Assembly: GCF_022201045.2 (NCBI RefSeq)
Contig: NC_068559.1
Coordinates: 25,241,501 to 25,305,500 of the forward strand
Length of the DNA: 64,000 nt
From: Citrus sinensis
Taxonomy: Eukaryota > Streptophyta > Magnoliopsida > Sapindales > Rutaceae
Direction: 5' to 3'
The position numbers were made by a program, and so were the translations under genes. A model generated the notes under the pieces. The model was not told where the DNA came from. It saw only the letters and a program-made list of their open reading frames with translations, and did no database searches. Positions 23,431 to 33,694 of this stretch are shown here, one piece after another (the first letter of the stretch is position 1; every line of letters starts with the position of its first letter).

Positions 23431-23610
23431 GTTATAGTACCACAGTGGTACCATACCACAGCTCGATCCAGCCTACAGTGGTCATCAGAACTGAATCCAA
23501 TGGTTAAATTCAGTTGTAGTATGGTACTACTGTAGGCTGGATCCAGCTGTAGTATGGTACCACTGTAGGCTGGATCCAGCTGTAGTATGGTACAACTGTG
23601 GTACCATAGC
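23431..23610. mobile_element. 180-bp fold-back element with 33-bp internal tandem units
   Basis: The ends pair: GTTATAGTACCACAGTGG at the left matches the reverse complement of the right end GCTATGGTACCACAGTTG, and the match continues for over 30 bp with about four mismatches. Inside, GGCTGGATCCAGCTGTAG occurs twice at a 33-bp period (23535 and 23568). It also pairs with the CTCGATCCAGCCTACAG copy in the left arm. No flanking duplication is evident. Confidence 0.6.
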
Positions 23611-25345
23611 TGGACCCTCGATAATTACACCAAAATAAAGCACAACAGTTATTTTAAGTATTTTAGTGGATAATTTAGATGGTTTAATTTTTATAATAGA
23701 GGTAAAAAATCAACCGGTAAAATTTTTTCGTACATCAACTTGCGGGAAGGATTAAAATGTTATTTATTTTCTTTTAAAATTATTAATTTTCCTTTATCCA
23801 TCAAATGGAACAATCCCCAGGTAGGCCTAGGATTTGGTTAATACAATTAACTATAGAGCATACAATTAAAACTTCCTTTGAAATTCCTAGATACCACGTG
23901 TAATTGTAATTGTAATGTATCCTGTAATTTCGATCTCAACCGCTCCACCAAAATCACACACAATTCTACTCACTAGAAACTTTGATTTAGTTTACAATTA
24001 GTGATCTCGTTGCATCATTAACTCCAAATTAAAGCTAACAACTTCCATTTCCGGAGGTTTCTTGTTGTCATCTATTTTTTCCCCCTTCTCTTTTTTGAAG
24101 TGTGTGGTTGTATTGGATTTCTCATTTATGAATCAAATATTGAATGATCATGAATCATGATCGATCTGAGCCGTCGGATATGTAGGCCCTACAGCCCATC
24201 CATGAGTGAATATGTTGGCAACTAGAGAAACAGAACCCTTTTACCGTTGAAAAAACGCCCCATAGTTGTGGGGCCCAGTGAAATCTACAGTTGACTGGAA
24301 AATGGTAACAGCGGGAGCCCCACCAATAGTGATTGATTTTACTTCGTTCCAAATAATTAAGATTGCGTTTCAGAAAATTTGCTATAAGATCTGAGAATGT
24401 AGCTCTACGGTAGCTTGCAGCCTTACAGTGTAGGCATGCAGTACGCAGTTCAACTTATCAAGTCTTTCCAAGTACATCTGCGCCGTTGACCATAAACTCA
24501 TATGTTTGTGTGTGGGTGTATATATATATATACAGTAAATTCATCTTTATTTTAATAAAATAAGAGCGTCAATAAAATATTAAAAAAATAATAAGTTCTG
24601 ATACCAGAAGGAAATAGAGCGTCAATAATACCAGAAGGAAATATAAATTATTTTATTAACATTTTTATTTTAACAAAGTGAAAATATCTTTATTAAAAAA
24701 TAATAATATTATTTTAATAATTTAACATAAAAATCTCTATAACTATTAATGTAAATTTCTGTATATGTGAAGAAATTTTTTTCAACTATTTTATATCAAA
24801 ACTATGTAAATAGAATCTCAATAGATTTTTATTTATTTATTTATTAGACATAGAAGAGTGGATAAAATTAAAATTAAAATTTTATGTTGTAACCCCCTAT
24901 TCTTTTAGAATTTAAATTCAAGTAACCATCTAAATAAAGAGGTTCGGTATACTACTGTTATACGTAAAATACATTATTTAAATATTTTTATATATTGATA
25001 CAATTATAATTTTATCCATTTATCACGATTATCATATTGAAAGTTTTTTAAGAACACGTATTTGAAGGTAATCTTATTTTAAACATCTTCAATGACAAAG
25101 AAATGTCAAGACTTCAAAGACTCGTGGGAGGAAAAGTAGAAACTGGGAAGATAAAGTCATATTTTATTCTTTTTTATTTTATTTGTCATGTTAAGTTCTA
25201 ATTATTTCAATAGTTATATGTCAAACATTTTACATTATAGCTGAAAGACTGGGCAATCAAATCTGCAAATACATCGCTTTACTTTTCCCGTAGGAATTAC
25301 TTGGATTTCTTTCTACTTTCAAACACTATATTTTCAACAAGTAAC
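23611..25345. other. intergenic, no gene seen
   Basis: AT-rich sequence. GAGCGTCAATAA and ATACCAGAAGGAAATA each recur once around 24560-24650, a small imperfect duplication. Nothing else was recognised. Confidence 0.5.
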
Positions 25346-25356
25346 AACTTGACCTT

Positions 25357-25936
25357 ATAGCCACTCGTTGTTTGGTGTTTGGCCGAGTGCTAGAGCCGTT
25401 GCTATTACAATTGTGAGGATAGTAGTTTGAGTCCCCACAAAAGTATTATGGGGGCTAGAATTCCTTCTTAATTATAGATAATAATTAAGTGAAAACAGTT
25501 TTATCATTCTCGAAATGAGAGTATAGTAAATGTCGTTTGTCTGATTGTAAATATATCAGTAATAGTGTCTCATATAATATGGGTTATAATTTAGATTTTT
25601 TTATATTACATGAGACTATTGCTCAATAGTACAATTCATATTATATGAGATTACAACTGCTATTTACAAATCAGATTATTACTAGGACTAGTTTACATAA
25701 GTTCTTATGAAACTCACCCAAATTTTTACCCTCTCTAATATTCGAGGGACGTCTATTCCACTCACATTTCGAAAGAAAGAAGACTGTCTTCACTCAAATT
25801 GAGGAATGAAATTAAGCCCCCACAATCTCGAACCCATGACCTCACAATTGTAAGGTATGGGTTCTAACCACTAAGCTAAAGCCTCGTGGCTGGGTTGTAA
25901 TTTGGACATTAGTTCCATATAATTCCAAAAAAAAAA
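25357..25936 (+). mobile_element. inverted SINE pair inserted as one unit
   Basis: Two tRNA-type promoters face each other. The plus-strand copy has an A-box TTGGCCGAGTGC (25379-25390) and a B-box AGTTTGAGTCC (25424-25434). The minus-strand copy has an A-box TAGCTTAGTGG (25878-25868) and a B-box GGGTTCGAGA (25835-25826). Both copies share ACAATTGTGAGG between the boxes. In the middle, further inverted matches occur (TCTGATTGTAAAT near 25540 against ATTTACAAATCAGA near 25665). The unit ends in A12 and is flanked by an 11-bp direct repeat AACTTGACCTT (25346-25356 and 25937-25947), so the whole 580-bp palindrome appears to have been inserted in one event. Its transcript would fold into a long hairpin. 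Confidence 0.7.
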
Positions 25937-25959
25937 AACTTGACCTTGTATAAACTCCC

Positions 25960-26190
25960 AATTATTAAGTGAAACTCTATTTAGAATCATATTATACAGT
26001 TGGGACCCTATGTATATTATTTTTTAAATTTTCTCTAATATTCGAAATGATGTATTTACAATTATATTATACAAATAGGACCTCATGTTCATTATTTTTT
26101 AAACCCTTTTTAATATTTGAGATATTATTTACAATCATATTATACAACTTAGAGCTCGTGTATATTGATACTCGTATACATTGTTAATAA
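25960..26190 (+). repeat. three diverged tandem units of about 75-80 bp
   Basis: The phrase ATTATACA...GGACC...TGT...ATTATTTTTTAAA followed by TAATATTCGAAATGA recurs about three times. It gives an apparent short plus-strand frame with repeated peptide segments that I do not consider a gene. Related words recur near 25730 and 26540, so the repeat field is wider and is interrupted by the hAT MITE at 26273. Confidence 0.6.
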
Positions 26191-26272
26191 TATACAACTA
26201 GAGTAATGCTGAGTATCGCAGCATATAAGTCTCAATTTGAGTCCTAACTATGTGAAATTAATCTATTAGATG

Positions 26273-26485
26273 CAGGGGCGGAGACAGCATAGTGATTCAT
26301 TGGGGGCTTTAGAAAAAATCATAGTGATTCACTGGGGGCTTTAGAAAAAATTATAGGCTTGATTATAAATTAGTGGGGGCTTTAGAAAAAATTATTGAGA
26401 ATTTTAAGAAAACTAAATTAATTATTAAAAAAAAATTCCAGTGGGGACTTAAGCCCCCACTGGTCCTAAGGTGAATCCGCCCCTG
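26273..26485. mobile_element. hAT-type MITE, 213 bp, perfect 8-bp target duplication
   Basis: The left terminus CAGGGGCGGAGACA pairs with the right terminus TGAATCCGCCCCTG. ATTAGATG flanks both sides (26265-26272 and 26486-26493). An 8-bp duplication with a CAGGGGCGGA-type TIR is the signature of the hAT superfamily. The interior has about three tandem copies of AGTG...GGGGGCTTTAGAAAAAAT and no coding capacity, so it is non-autonomous. Confidence 0.92.
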
Positions 26486-27013
26486 ATTAGATGGTGATAA
26501 GTAATTTTACACGATACAACTGCAATCTCATGTACATTGATACTCGTGTACATTGCTTTTAATATTTAAGGGGTGTCTCGTATACTTTAATTTTTTACAT
26601 TGTCTCTACTCAATTATTAGTGTAAGGGCTCTTTCAATAGGCCAAAAACCTATTGGTATAGTACTTGTTAAACTATCTCATGTATGTCCTTCTAAAACAT
26701 ACAACTGAATAGTTTTGAGAAATGGTAACATTTATTAGCAGCATAATGTTCTAATACACAAAACTGTCCCAAAAATTAAGGACAAAAAAAAGGGGAGGAA
26801 TTGGTAATTGTATAACAAAAAATGCGCATAAAGTTTTTGAAAAACAGACATAAAATTACGAAACATTGAGTTGAATGAAACGCTTGGTTGAATTTTAGGA
26901 TTATGTCAGATTTTGTTTGTTGGCAAAGTAAGGACAAAAAAATGGAAAGACAAATGACAATAAATAGGCGAGTAAAAACAACAAAGAGTAACTGAACCTT
27001 TGTTAGTGCTGAT

Positions 27014-27160
27014 TCACGCATTTGACCCCATTTGGTTAAGGTCTTGAACGAGAGCCCAGAATTCGCTACCTGAGTTTGTTAGCAACACTGCCGTTACTCC
27101 AGTCTCACCCGCCGGACGCGTGTCGTACACCTTCCAAACAAATGTAAATACAAATGCAGA
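27014..27160 (-). pseudogene. unassigned coding-like fragment (possible orphan last exon)
   Basis: The minus strand is open for 48 codons from 27160 to a TGA at 27016-27014. The downstream 38 residues look like real protein (VYDTRPAGETGVTAVLLTNS then GSEFWALVQDLNQMGSNA), with balanced amino-acid use and much higher GC than the AT-rich surroundings. There is no ATG in the frame. A usable acceptor (TTTGTTTGGAAG) lies just before GTG at 27130. I found no upstream exon before the F-box gene promoter. I do not recognise the family. It may be a gene relic, or a final exon whose partners are unrecognisable. Confidence 0.3.
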
Positions 27161-27830
27161 TTAACAAATTTGGTCAATTAGAAACAGTTATGACTGAATC
27201 AAGGAGGCGTGTAGTCACGCGCCTGAGTTAGTAAATAGTAACGAACAAAATGTTTGAATCTATCTCAGGGTGAAAAATAAATCACAGTTTGTTGTTTTTA
27301 CTCGCAACAAATTTAACCGCTTTTCAAAACAAACCCAAACATTTTTAGAGAGAGAAGGGCACAAATCCCACCTGTACCCAACAAACATTAAATAAAAAGA
27401 GATAGAAATTTGCATTTGCTGATAGCATAGCCTTTTTATCTTCTGCCTCTTCATCTCTTTATTTTTATTTTTAAAAAAAATTAAAACTTGGAAAAAAAAA
27501 AAAAAGAGTGCTTAAAAGCTCGCACACAAGAGAGGAGGAGTTTGCTTTTGCCTGTCAGTACGCACACATAAAAAGAAAGAAATTAAAAAGGCAAAACCGA
27601 CGACCGGAAGCATATGGGTCAGCGCCGTTTGACCGTAGGACGGACGAGTAAAGGGTTAAGAACGTAATTATACTTTCCCAATTTTTTTTTAATATTTTAA
27701 CTTTCTTTTGTCCAGGCCCGGGGGCAGGGGTGTTATTTAATTTAATTTAAATTTAATTGATTTTATTTATGATTCGGTTCTGTCGTTGTTGTTGTTGCTC
27801 TCTTTTAAGGCGCTTGCGTTTTCCCTCTTT
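27161..27830. other. upstream region of the F-box gene
   Basis: Non-coding promoter-side sequence with A-runs and no frame of interest. It leads into the TATA box at 27831. Confidence 0.5.
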
Positions 27831-27837
27831 TATATAA
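27831..27837 (+). promoter_or_regulatory. TATA box of the F-box/MYND gene
   Basis: TATATAA lies 177 bp upstream of the ATG. It is followed by a CT/A-rich leader with CTTCTTCTTCTCTC, typical of a plant 5' UTR. Transcription would start near 27865. Confidence 0.6.
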
Positions 27838-28013
27838 GCTCTCGCTTTGCTTTTCCTCTTTTTATCTTTAAACGGCGAGGCAAAGAAATCAACATACATA
27901 AACATAAGCTTCTTCTTCTCTCATAAGGGAGGCTATATAGCCAGGCCAAGCAAGATAAGAGAAGAGAAGAGAGGAGAGAATATTTATTAGAGATAGATAT
28001 AGAGAATAGAAGA

Positions 28014-29488
28014 ATGAGAACCAAGAGAGGGCTTTGTTACCCTAGAGTAGTTGATGTTTGCTTAGGCCAGAGAGTAGTGCCAGTCAATGATAAGAAGAGA
28101 AGAGGTCTCTCCTCCGGTGAGCCTAAGACGACTTACCGGAAAAAAGCAAGGTTCTCGCCGGACGTGGCCGGAAAATCCGATTTGTTTGATGCTTTGCCCG
28201 ATGATCTTGTCGTTTCCATTCTCTGCAAGCTTAGCTCCACCGCTCGTTGCCCGTCTGATTTCGTCAACGTCTTGATAACGTATGCTTACTTATTGTTTTA
28301 TTTCTTTACCCTTTTGTCACACTTTCCTCAAAATATGTAACTGACGTTTGTATATTGATTTGGATGAAAAAATCGCAGATGCAAAAGAATGAATGGCTTA
28401 GCTTTGAATTCCTTAGTACTGTCTAAAGCTTCTAAGAAAACATTTGCCATTAAAGCCAACAACTGGTCGGAGTCGGCTCACCGGTTCTTGAAACTCTGTG
28501 CCGATGCCGGAAATGTTGAAGCTTGCTACACTCTTGGCATGGTAACAAAGTTTTATTCTTTCACACCTTTTTCTTTTTCTTCTTTTCATGTTGAAAATTC
28601 CATGTTTAGTTCTCAAGTTATGGACATTCTTCGAATGAACGATGCTTGCAAGGTTTTTCATAGCTCATAATTGATTTCTGATTTTCGCAGATTCGATTCT
28701 ACTGTTTGCAAAACCGAGGTAGCGGGGCGTCGCTCATGGCTAAGGCCGCGATTAGCTCACATGCGCAGGCACTTTACTCGCTGGCTGTTATTCAGTTCAA
28801 CGGCAGCGGCGGTTCTAAAAACGACAAGGATTTGAGAGCTGGCGTGGCTTTGTGCGCGCGGGCCGCTTTCCTGGGCCACATCGACGCGCTGCGTGAGCTA
28901 GGTCACTGTCTCCAGGACGGCTACGGTGTGCGCCAAAACATCGCCGAGGGGCGCCGGTTCCTCGTCCAGGCTAACGCTCGCGAGCTAGCTGCCGTGCTTT
29001 CGTCGGCAGCTTGTCAAGGAATCTCCACGCGCTCTTGGCTCACGTGGAATCCACTCTCGCAACCTCACCCAGCTCCTCACCCTCGAAATCAAAATCCCAA
29101 CCATAACGGTCATGTGACTGGGATAGGATGTCCGTTACTCAGTGATTTCGGTTGCAATGTACCGGCTCCGGAGGCGCATCCCGCGAGCCGATTTTTAGCC
29201 GAGTGGTTCGCGGCTCGGGGCGGGACGCCGGGTCCGGGATTAAGGTTGTGTTCGCACGTGGGATGCGGGAGACCGGAGACTAGAAGACACGAGTTTCGTC
29301 GATGTTCGGTTTGTGGGGCGGTGAACTACTGCTCACGCGCCTGTCAAGCTCTTGATTGGAAGCTACGGCATAAGGCCGATTGTGCTCCGGCTGAGCGGTG
29401 GCTGGACGAAGAAGGTAACGGTGACGTTGACGTGGATTTAAATGACGCAGAGGGAGGTGGTGAAGATAACGTCGTAGCGGACAGTTAA
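28014..29488 (+). CDS. F-box protein with Sel1-like repeats and C-terminal MYND zinc finger
   Basis: Probable SCF ubiquitin-ligase substrate adaptor; its target is unknown. Three exons (28014-28279, 28379-28541, 28691-29488) join to 1227 nt, 408 aa, with GT-AG introns. The N-terminus is basic (KKRR near 27-30). An F-box lies at about residues 56-105 (DLFDALPDDLVVSILCKL), split by intron 1. Residues 120-250 hold Sel1/TPR-like helical pairs (AHRFLKLCADAGNVEACYTLG, QALYSLAVIQFNGSGG, GHCLQDGYGVRQNIAEGRRF). A MYND finger follows at about 330-374, with Cys at 330, 335, 348, 351, 357 and 361 and the terminal HKADC. The tail is acidic (DVDVDLNDAEGGGEDN). The domain order matches Arabidopsis At1g67340 and At5g50450, and the neighbours favour At1g67340. 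Exon 3 is clearly GC-richer than the flanks. Confidence 0.95.
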
Positions 29489-31500
29489 ACGGGAAGTGAG
29501 AGTGTTAGACTGACGGTGAATAGTCAACGGTAACCATAACGGTAACGGCACAAAAATGTGTGTTTTGTAGGCGTAAAAGGAAAATGAGAAAAAGGAGCCG
29601 GAGTAAATTAAGGCCAGTGTTTTTTTTTTTTGGGGGAAATTAAGTTAAAAATCTTTTATTACGGTCGTTGTAACTTGTACGGCAGTTGAGAGAGTTTTCT
29701 TCTCTTTTTACCCTTGTTTGTATAGAGGGAGGTAAATTTAAAAAATCAAGGGGGTTTTTTTTTTTTTTACCGAAAAACAACTCTCAACCTTAATTTCGGC
29801 AAATTCCGGTGAATTAGTTGTTTTGTTCCTGTACTTGTATTTTGATTCTTTTTTTTTTGGTTCCAAATTTTCAGTTTCATATAATCACAAACAATTTGGT
29901 ATTTTAAAAAGGAAAAATTAGGTGTTGGAATGATATGAACAAACAAACGCAAGACATTGAAATCGTTGATAGATTAAGAAATATGCCTTATTAATTAGCT
30001 TTGGGGTAAAGGCCAAGGAATTGCCATATATCTTAGATCTCAAAAAAAGGTAAATTTCGAAGCTCAAAACTGCAACACTGGCTCTCAGTGTAGTACATAA
30101 TTTTTGCTTTTAAATTCAAGCAGGAAATTGTGATTTTTTTTTTCTTTTTTTTTTCGGGGGCAACGCTGGGGATAGTAGCAGCCATTAAGCAATCAATTAG
30201 AGTTCAAAATAGGTATTGGTTGCTCGTTCCTTGTATTGCTTTTTGGCTGTCAAAAAGCAAATACCCATCAAGAGATTTGACTCCGAACAGCTTAAGAAGT
30301 TGAAAACATTTAAAAAATAATAATAAAAAAAAGGGGAAAAAGGTGGTGAATGTGGAAGTAGTGGGGAAGAAATCAGAAATGTATAATTATTACGAGTGGA
30401 GGGTTTGTGGGTATTTTCAAAAGCTTTATGAATTATGCTCCAATACTCGGAAAGGAAGAAAATACCAATATATGTGTCCCCAAAAAGGCATCTTATGGTG
30501 GGCGTACACTTATATTCTTCCTTCTATTACATGATTCTTTTACAATTTCCTCAATATTATTGTTGATTACACTTCTGATTGGCAATATTGCCCTGCAAAA
30601 TTAGAAGATGCCGAGGCTTGTTCAGGTGGTCCAAGCCCAGCCCATTTAAAGGCAGTAGTTGGAATCCCAACTGTGCTCGAAAACAAAGTTGTTGCGGAAG
30701 AAAAAGCGACAGAACATGGGGGTTACTTCTGCCTTCTCATTTCTGTTAGAAATTAAACTACGGGGGTTGACTTGATTGTGTATCCATGTACTACTACTAG
30801 CCAACGTACTACAAAAATGAAATTCGATCTTTAATCGAATACTTTAATTTCATACAAGTACATTTATTCATGTTAAGCAAGCTCGTAATGTCACATCTGA
30901 CCAACCATTTCCGCACCAACTTTTCTTCACATTAATCTCAAGTCATTGAAGTTTCGAAACCGGTGCTGAAAATTTTGTTTATATGCGATTATTTGGAATT
31001 CAATTGTTTTTCAGTAATTGAAACTGCTCTTGAAATAGTCATAGATTACTAGTTTCTTCATTTTTCTAGAGGCTTGAATCATGAAGCACGCAGGAAGTAC
31101 CTTTTGAAAAAAAAAGAAAAAGAAAAAAAAAGCGTGGCTCGGAAAAACAAGAAAGAAAATAAGAAGGAAAAAAACAAAGGAATCTCTTTCCCACTTGGTT
31201 TTACAGAAGCAAAAAATAAGAATCTTGCGACCACCGTTTTCTACTTTTAATTATACGTATAAGATTCCAAGGTTCCCCTCTCGCAATCAATTAATTTTGC
31301 AATTTAATATCTCAAACCTACTTTATTATGTCGTTATTAGTAATTTACAAACCAATAACTGGATTTTAAAAGCGACTAGGAAGAATGTCAACTATTAGAT
31401 ATATATAGATTTCACTTTCAGAAAGGCGAAAGCTAACCAAAACAGTGGGCAAATTTGAGTACATGTCCAAATTAATTAGCCGGAAAGTTAGCAAGGTCCA
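29489..31500. other. intergenic, no gene seen
   Basis: Contains the F-box gene 3' UTR and AT-rich sequence with T- and A-homopolymers (29625, 29757, 30140, 31110). Two short plus-strand frames near 30343-30604 lack any motif. Confidence 0.55.
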
Positions 31501-31501
31501 A

Positions 31502-31549
31502 GCAGCCCAATAACAAACCTGAAGGCCCAATTTGAGTGTGCTTTGGGCC
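31502..31549. promoter_or_regulatory. cluster of GGCCCA/TGGGCC elements
   Basis: GCAGCCCAATAA, GGCCCAATTT (31524-31533) and TTGGGCCGG (31543-31551) lie just upstream of the presumed start of the small complex I-type gene. Site II and UP1 elements of this kind are common in plant promoters of mitochondrial and ribosomal protein genes, which fits the gene assignment. Confidence 0.5.
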
Positions 31550-31883
31550 GGAAGTAAGCGCAAGTCTACAAACACTTGCTTCATTTTCTGCTTGTGTGAA
31601 TCTGTAGAAACAATCCTTTTGCCAAATCGAAGACGCTGCTTGCTCTGCTTCGCTAGTTCTGAGCTTAGAATCAGGTGTGCTTTATTGCTATTTATTTGAA
31701 CTGATAGTTAAACCTTTAGATTACTTTCAAAAGCTATCAATTCTTGGGTTAATTGTTATTATTATATTTCGAATTTTTGGATTTCATTTTTGTGTTCACG
31801 GTCTGGGGTTTCCAATTTTAAAAATTCCACGATCCTAAATTTAGGGTGGTTTGAATAATTGATTGATAGGAATAGAGGTGAAG

Positions 31884-32180
31884 ATGAAATTTATAATGGA
31901 GTTTGCTGAGAACATGATTCTGAGGTTGATGGAGGACCCGGAAGAGAGGGACAGGAAATTCAGGGAGCGTTTGTATGAGAGGAAAGATAGGTGCCGTAAG
32001 ACTAAAGAGATGTGGAGCTATCCTCTGCGTCCCTACGGATTTTGGACATTTGAACGTCACAATTCCCAACTCCGTTGGGATCCTCAGATTAGCCAAGTGC
32101 CTGGCAGAAGGGACCCTTATGACGATCTTCTTCAGCACAGCTATGATGCCACCTCCACCTCCACCCCCACCTCCAATTGA
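31884..32180 (+). CDS. small mitochondrial protein, probable plant-specific complex I subunit (At1g67350-like)
   Basis: Encodes 98 aa in a single coding exon. The first part (MKFIMEFAENMILRLMEDPE) is a short amphipathic or membrane-proximal helix. A charged stretch follows (ERDRKFRERLYERKDRCRKT), then the motif LRPYGFWTFERHNSQLRWDP, then PGRRDPYDDLL and a Ser/Thr/Pro tail. I chose the ATG at 31884 because a likely 5' UTR intron (31675-31869, CAG|GTGTGC to GATAG|GA) removes the earlier in-frame ATG at 31863. Sequence and position between the F-box/MYND and LDAP genes match Arabidopsis At1g67350, which I recall being reported as a plant-specific NADH dehydrogenase (complex I) component. The family match is strong; the functional role rests on that recollection. 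Confidence 0.85.
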   Translation: MKFIMEFAENMILRLMEDPEERDRKFRERLYERKDRCRKTKEMWSYPLRPYGFWTFERHNSQLRWDPQISQVPGRRDPYDDLLQHSYDATSTSTPTSN

Positions 32181-33685
32181 ATGCTAGGTTTGGTTTTTTG
32201 CACTATTTTGATTTTATGAGTCTGATTTTGCTTGCATAATGTTGTGGTTTTTGGTGTTTTGTGGTACAAGTATTAATTGAAGTTTGGTAATTGTGTCTGG
32301 ATTCTTGACTCTAGATTTTGTAAATGTTAGATGATTTTGTAAATGTTAGATGATTTTGTTAATCACACTGATGGGTATTTGTGCTGTTAGAGTAAACCAC
32401 AGTCTCCCTTAGTGGCACAAATTTATATGATCTAGAGCAATGAAAGACACAGTTTGTCAGTTGTTTTGAGACGGTGCCTCTTATGGCACATTTATTAAAA
32501 CAGTGGGCATGTTTAATTTAATTTATTTTCTAAGTGTGAGAATTTTTCAAGTTTATCAGTCACATATTTACCCACATTCATGGATACCCTGTTGTATATC
32601 TACTGGATTTGACAAATTCACAGCTGAGATTTAAACCCTTACGAAGATCTGACAAAACTTAATTGGACGTGGTGTGGACTTAAGACATTTTTATGATATA
32701 TTACTTTATGTTTGGAGGATGGCATTGTACATACGATGATACGCAAACACTTTTGTAAAAGGAAAACTTGGGATGCCATCTTGTTGTTGATTGCCTTAAT
32801 TTCACCATACTGTTAAATGACTTTAGGAGAATCCCGTCTAGCTTTTCGCTTTTCTTCCTTTTAACTGTTTTTAGATACTCTGGATCTGATATGGTAGGGC
32901 AGAAATTACATCTGTGTTGAACAATTATTGAGAGCATATGCTGTAAAGATTTGTGCTTAGCATATGCAATGAATGGGTCTATTCCTTTTTGTTGTCAAGC
33001 CTCATTAAGTGTTTTTTTCGCGTTGTTTATATTCTCTTTGATATCAAATTTTTTGGAAGGTAGTACATTTTCTTTTCATATGACCTCTAATACATCAAAT
33101 AATGATCATGGAACAAGAAGTTATCAAACGATTGTTGAGGGCTATGGTTCAAAGAAAAAGGCTCTATATTACATAATTTTTAATTATGATTTCACAATGC
33201 TCACTTTTTGTTTTCTTTCATTGGTGTAGAAAATTCAGAAGTGAAGGAAGAATGATTCAAAACTTGTCAAAAGGGGAAGGTGAATTAAGCTGTTGTTATT
33301 ATTATCATTTTTTTCTCTGGATTTGGTTGAACATTTTTATCAAAAATGTCTGTTGGGTCGTAGTACCTCAGTGTTGCATACTATTAAGAGTCTGAATAAT
33401 TGTCCATGTTACTCTGCTATTGTGGAATGACATATCTTTTGGCATGCTATCCACCAGCTCTGAATGTTTTATGTTTTATGTTATAATTCAAAGTTCTGCA
33501 GACTGCTTAAAAACACTTCAATAGTTTCGCAAGCCCCATCTTGCTGTAATTGGTTTGATCAGCTTATGATCAAGCAGCAAACATGATACTCTTGGCATGC
33601 AAAAGTAGTTCCAAATCCTAACAATTCAACAATGATTATCAAAATCATGGCGTAAGTTATACATTTTTGCCGAAACCAACAATCT
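32181..33685. other. intergenic, no gene seen
   Basis: 3' flank of the small gene, with a minor tandem copy of TTTTGTAAATGTTAGATGA near 32316-32355. Short plus-strand frames near 32951-33395 have no recognisable features. Confidence 0.55.
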
Positions 33686-33694
33686 TCGATGTAC

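Noticed and set aside
25969..26187. 72-codon plus-strand frame with repeated peptide
   Set aside because: It arises from three tandem copies of an AT-rich repeat and has no start context or homologue that I know.
31863..31883. Earlier in-frame ATG of the small complex I-type gene
   Set aside because: It lies upstream of a likely 5' UTR acceptor at 31869, and the known family N-terminus begins at the MKF ATG (31884).
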